A stretch of 21,190 nucleotides of DNA from Penium margaritaceum (lineage: Eukaryota; Streptophyta; Zygnematophyceae; Desmidiales; Peniaceae): assembly GCA_023375785.1 (NCBI GenBank), contig SZWC01003636.1, forward strand, positions 29,191 through 50,380, read 5' to 3'. A program made the translations under genes and the position numbers. Shown one piece after another: positions 17,991 to 21,190 of this stretch (its first letter is position 1; each line of letters begins with the position of its first letter). The notes under the pieces were generated by a model. It did not search any database. It had not been told where the DNA came from and saw only the letters and a program-made list of their open reading frames with translations.

Positions 17991-18557
17991 ATGAGTCCCG
18001 AAACCTCGCGTCCAATCACATTCCTTGTTGAATTCGCTGCCGTGATGCTGCCGCCGACCGTTGACCTGCGGTTGTCGCCATTTTCGACTCGCGAGCTACC
18101 TCGGCTCGCAAGGGCTTCGCAATGCCACATCAACAAGCTAATTCGCTTTGCCGCCTTTTCCGAGTCTGCCGTGGCGGAGCCCGGCGGCTCTGGACCATGC
18201 CCTAAATGCCGGCTGAAACTGCAGCAGGCGAGAGGTGCTTGCATATCAGTCCATCAGTGTCGACGGACTGGAGGTTCTCGATGTGCCTTCTTTGTCGACT
18301 GCGCGACTGCCAGGACGACGAATGCAGCGATGAAAACTTCGTTTCTTGCATGGTCGTGTTTGGAAGCGCTCCAATATGGTGACCGAATAGGGAAAAACAA
18401 AAAGCTACTTTACAGGGATTTCCTGATTTTCGCCGGTGGATATCTCATTGAAGGATGGGGAACGGAGTGGATTGTACCTTGGACGCAAAATACCATATCG
18501 GAATCTTTTTGCTCTGACGTCAGATCGAGGCCGTTGCCTTCTCCAATCTTGACCTGA
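17991..18557 (+). CDS. unassigned 188-residue ORF, possible decayed transposase
   Basis: This is the longest open frame with an ATG and a stop in the right block apart from the LINE region. It begins at ATG 17991 and ends at TGA near 18555. A central CPKC at about residues 70-73 is followed by two further Cys (CISVHQC) and later GGSRC, loosely like a zinc-ribbon. The C-terminal half is more hydrophobic and aromatic (FLIFAGGYLIEGW). A CPKC followed by Cys residues occurs at the start of some DDE transposases of the IS1595/Merlin type, but no catalytic motif is visible. It follows the hairpin cluster, which would suit a transposon end. A minus frame also overlaps (17912-18244). Confidence 0.22.
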   Translation: MSPETSRPITFLVEFAAVMLPPTVDLRLSPFSTRELPRLARASQCHINKLIRFAAFSESAVAEPGGSGPCPKCRLKLQQARGACISVHQCRRTGGSRCAFFVDCATARTTNAAMKTSFLAWSCLEALQYGDRIGKNKKLLYRDFLIFAGGYLIEGWGTEWIVPWTQNTISESFCSDVRSRPLPSPILT

Positions 18558-18767
18558 AATATATAATTAAACTGTTCATTATTACATAGTCTGGCTTGGG
18601 CTGATGCTGATCGTCGATCGTTCAGAGTTCATTGGATATAATGCCACCATTCTTGTCTAGTTTCGCATGGATAGGCCACTCATCAGTCCGGAAAGATCAG
18701 TCCCGAGATCGGGAGAAACCATCAGTCTGCTTCATCATACTGTCCCAAATATGTCTTCTAGGCTTTT

Positions 18768-19211
18768 TTGAGTCACTTCATTGGCGCGTTTCCAAACACG
18801 GCCTATATTTCCCGAGTACAAGCGATGCACTCAATGTGCACAGTCTGTAGTTCCACCTCCAATTTTGGGCCCCGTTACCTTATTGTTTCGAACTGTAAAT
18901 GCGGCAATCATTTGGCGGTTTGCGAAATTGCGAGCTATTGCGATCGCTTTCGAAAACGTCGCGCACACGCTTTTTCTGTTGCGATTGTCGTAAACCGACT
19001 AGTCGATGATTTCTCGATCGATAGATTAATCTTGCGTTTCGTTCTTGAAAAATCGTTGGAATTTATCGATTATATAGTTAAGAACCGAGGCTTGCCGAAG
19101 TTCGAATGCATGTTTTTTCACGATGACACCTTAACTCGGCGGTCGACAGAATCGACGAACTGCGCGGTGTCGATCGCATTCCTTTCAATTGTTTTTAATT
19201 CATATGTTTGA
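18768..19211 (+). CDS. unassigned 147-residue ORF
   Basis: The frame encodes several Cys residues in its N-terminal half (CTVC, CKC), a basic patch RFRKRRAH, then a mixed helix-like stretch with FVLEKSLEFIDYIVKNRG. No known family is recognised. Two other plus frames overlap its start. The DNA is CpG-rich here, with many TCG and CGA motifs that lower stop frequency, so chance remains likely. Confidence 0.15.
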   Translation: MSHFIGAFPNTAYISRVQAMHSMCTVCSSTSNFGPRYLIVSNCKCGNHLAVCEIASYCDRFRKRRAHAFSVAIVVNRLVDDFSIDRLILRFVLEKSLEFIDYIVKNRGLPKFECMFFHDDTLTRRSTESTNCAVSIAFLSIVFNSYV

Positions 19212-19658
19212 ATTTAAAACGGAAGACTCCGGATACAACACGTCATCGTTTAGCGGAAAAGCTGGAAAACGTGACTTGTCGGAAAGACGGTTAGACGGGC
19301 TGGCCGAGCACGTTCCAATCATCGATGAGGCATTCCGCGCAATAACAGCTTACCGGTGATTAGTTCTCACACTTGTGAAATGGCGCACAAAACCCCATCG
19401 ATAGATTTAAGACGGCACGGGGCCTGGAAGGCTCGTTGACGAGGAAGCCATCGGACGGTGAATCGTGTTGGAAACACAATCCAACCGCATGCAGCTATTA
19501 CAGTTTGACGGTTCCTCAGAAATTGCGTGATTCACCGTGCTGAATTATGAATATTTATGGTGTCCCATTTTTCAGAAACACATGCGAGCCGTCGAAATAT
19601 TTGAGGTTTGACTCACAGTTGTTACCAAAGTAGCCATCGAGTTTGAGGGTGCAAATGA
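19212..19658. other. CpG-containing intergenic stretch with a hairpin
   Basis: No ORF of note. ACGGTGAATC at 19455-19464 is the exact reverse complement of 19529-19538, and between them GTTGGA/TCCAAC near 19468-19486 form an inner stem. The outer arms are short and may be coincidental. Confidence 0.4.
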
Positions 19659-21190
19659 GTCCTTTCTATTGCGCATTCTGAGGGAAAAAATCGACAAAAA
19701 GGACCTGGACAAGCAATGTCCGCCACTTGCTGTCTTGCTGACTCAGACCACTGTGCTTTCTCCCTTGTCACCCCTATCACCATCCCTCACACTCGTCCAT
19801 CTACACCCTTCTCCTGGAAAAAATTCCTCAATTACTACCCTCCTGCCCTCTCCACGCCTCCAGTCCAAAACCTCCTCCATACAACGTCAACCATGTCTGA
19901 ATTACCACAATTTTCGTCATCTCTCATCAAAGCACTCCAAGCTGCGTCTAGCGCCGCATCACATGCGTCACCGTCTCGCCCGCTCCGCCGCTCGCACGCC
20001 CCCTGGTGGTCACCCCTCTGCCATGCTGCACACCGCGCCTACACAACTGCCTGCCGTCGGTCCTCACACTCCCCCCACACTGCTCGGCTCCTGCTTGCTT
20101 ATCGTTGGACATGTAAAGTCGCTAAAGTCGAGTATCATGCAGGATCCACTGTCCGCACAGTCAACCTCTTTACCAGCAATCCACGCGCATTTTGGCGTTC
20201 ATTCTCTACTGCACACTCACCACCGGCCTCTATTTCGCCCTCACAATGGGGATCCTATGCTACAACACTGTTCGCACGGCCAGCCCTTGCGCCTGCAACC
20301 GACCTTACCCCTCACCCGCACCCCCCATTACCAGCCGCTGACTTCACCCAGCAACCAGTCCTGAATCGAACCATAGAGGAGACCCTGGACCGAATGCGCA
20401 GGCGTAAGGCTCAAGACACCCATGGCCTACGGCTTGAGCACCTCCTCCCACGTGAACTTGCCCCCTTTCTTTGTCGGCTGCTAAAATTGTACCTCTCCAC
20501 CGACTCCCTCCCACCTCACTGCACAGAAGGTCTCATCCACCCCATCCATAAGCGTGGCGACCGCACGGACCCCGACAACTATCGTCTCCTTACTGTACAG
20601 CCAACCTTCACCAAACTCTACTCCACCTACCTCCTCTCACTTCTGCTGTCACGCGCACCCCCTAGCCAGTGTCTTCACCCTGCCCAAAACGCATTTCTCC
20701 CAAAACACAACTCTCTCGACCATGCCTTCACCTTGTACACCCTGGTCCTCTCAGCCCGCCGCAGGAAACGCCCCCTCTACGCTGCTTTCCTAGACCTTCG
20801 CAAGGCCTACGACTCTGTCAGCCATGAACTACTCTTTACCCAACTTGCCGCTCTCGGCCTCACCACAAAGGAAGTCAGCGCTGTAGAAAAGCTTTATTCA
20901 TCAGCCACCGCCCGCGTCCACACCCCTGCCGGCCACTCCGACCCCTTTCCCATCCGCCACGGCCTTCTCCAAGGCGACCCATGCAGCCCTATACTCTTCA
21001 ACTACCACATTGACCCCCTAGCACGTGCCATCTCTTGCACCGACACGGATTCCCCCACTCTCCTTGGCACGCCCATCCCACTCCTCCTACAGGCTGACGA
21101 TGTCGTCCTCCTCTCAGAGTCAGCCAGTGGCCTTCAGCGTGCAGTGGACGAGGCATTCTATTCCCTTAGTGCCTTGGGTCATACAATTCA
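19659..21190 (+). CDS. LINE (non-LTR retrotransposon) ORF2, endonuclease end plus reverse transcriptase, partial
   Basis: The frame is open from 19659 (after TGA 19656-19658) to the window end without a stop; in-frame ATGs lie at 19716 and 19893. DSDH at 19740-19751 is the terminal motif of the APE-type endonuclease. APWWSPLC and NPRAFWRSF mark the linker. The RT follows: GLIHPIHKRGD, PDNYR, FLDLRKAYDSVSH (20787-20825, motif A), GLLQGDPCSPILFN (20961-21002) and ADD at 21093-21101, the polymerase catalytic pair. The endonuclease body is missing, as in 5'-truncated copies, so the element probably starts near 19700. The RT continues beyond the window. Codons strongly favour C at the third position. 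The open frame implies recent insertion. Confidence 0.93.

Noticed and set aside
19669-20364. 231-residue plus ORF rich in Pro, His, Ser and Leu
   Set aside because: It overlaps the LINE frame in another register; the LINE frame has the conserved motifs, so this is a shadow.
20554-20793. 79-residue plus ORF
   Set aside because: Shadow of the LINE reverse transcriptase in another frame.

Overview
This window reads as nuclear DNA of a plant (streptophyte) with a large, repeat-rich genome. Two LTR elements carry primer-binding sites of the plant tRNA-iMet type (TGGTATCAGAGC-like). A Ty1/copia pol runs through the middle of the window, and a LINE open reading frame runs off the right end. No complete host gene was recognised and no bacterial or organellar features were seen. 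The lineage within plants cannot be settled from the sequence alone. All identity and composition statements are by-eye estimates.

Layout. Positions 1-1330 are trinucleotide-rich: (GGA)15, (CTG)9, (CTG)6 and imperfect GCN/CCG runs, with open but low-complexity frames. From 1331 to about 17210 the DNA is AT-rich, CpG-poor and full of decayed retroelements. An LTR-like promoter segment on the minus strand (about 2865-3756) has a TATA box, a G-box and a cluster of GAA-NN-TTC dyads like heat-shock elements. A scrap of Ty3/gypsy integrase lies at 3847-3924. A heavily mutated Ty1/copia element on the minus strand (about 5850-9673) keeps recognisable gag zinc knuckle, protease, integrase, reverse transcriptase and RNase H. 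Inside its integrase-RT linker sits a tiny TRIM-like LTR element (7547-7966). To the right is a second non-autonomous LTR element on the plus strand (10247-12766), with about 870-bp LTRs, PBS, PPT, a near-perfect 5-bp target duplication and an unexpected third partial LTR copy inside. From 12772 to about 17030 nothing was recognised.

From about 17210 to the end the DNA is more GC- and CpG-rich. It holds a hairpin cluster (17649-17903), two unassigned ORFs and a hairpin (19455-19538). It ends with a LINE ORF2 fragment (19659 to the window end) whose reverse transcriptase frame is fully open and therefore much younger than the copia relic.

The elements do not form a pathway. They record layered insertion: old copia, then a TRIM nested within it, a separate non-autonomous LTR element beside it, and a recent LINE. 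The best candidates for a second look are the heat-shock-element-like LTR promoter, the two miniature LTR elements with odd internal structure, and the two neighbouring hairpins that display the same 23-nt loop.
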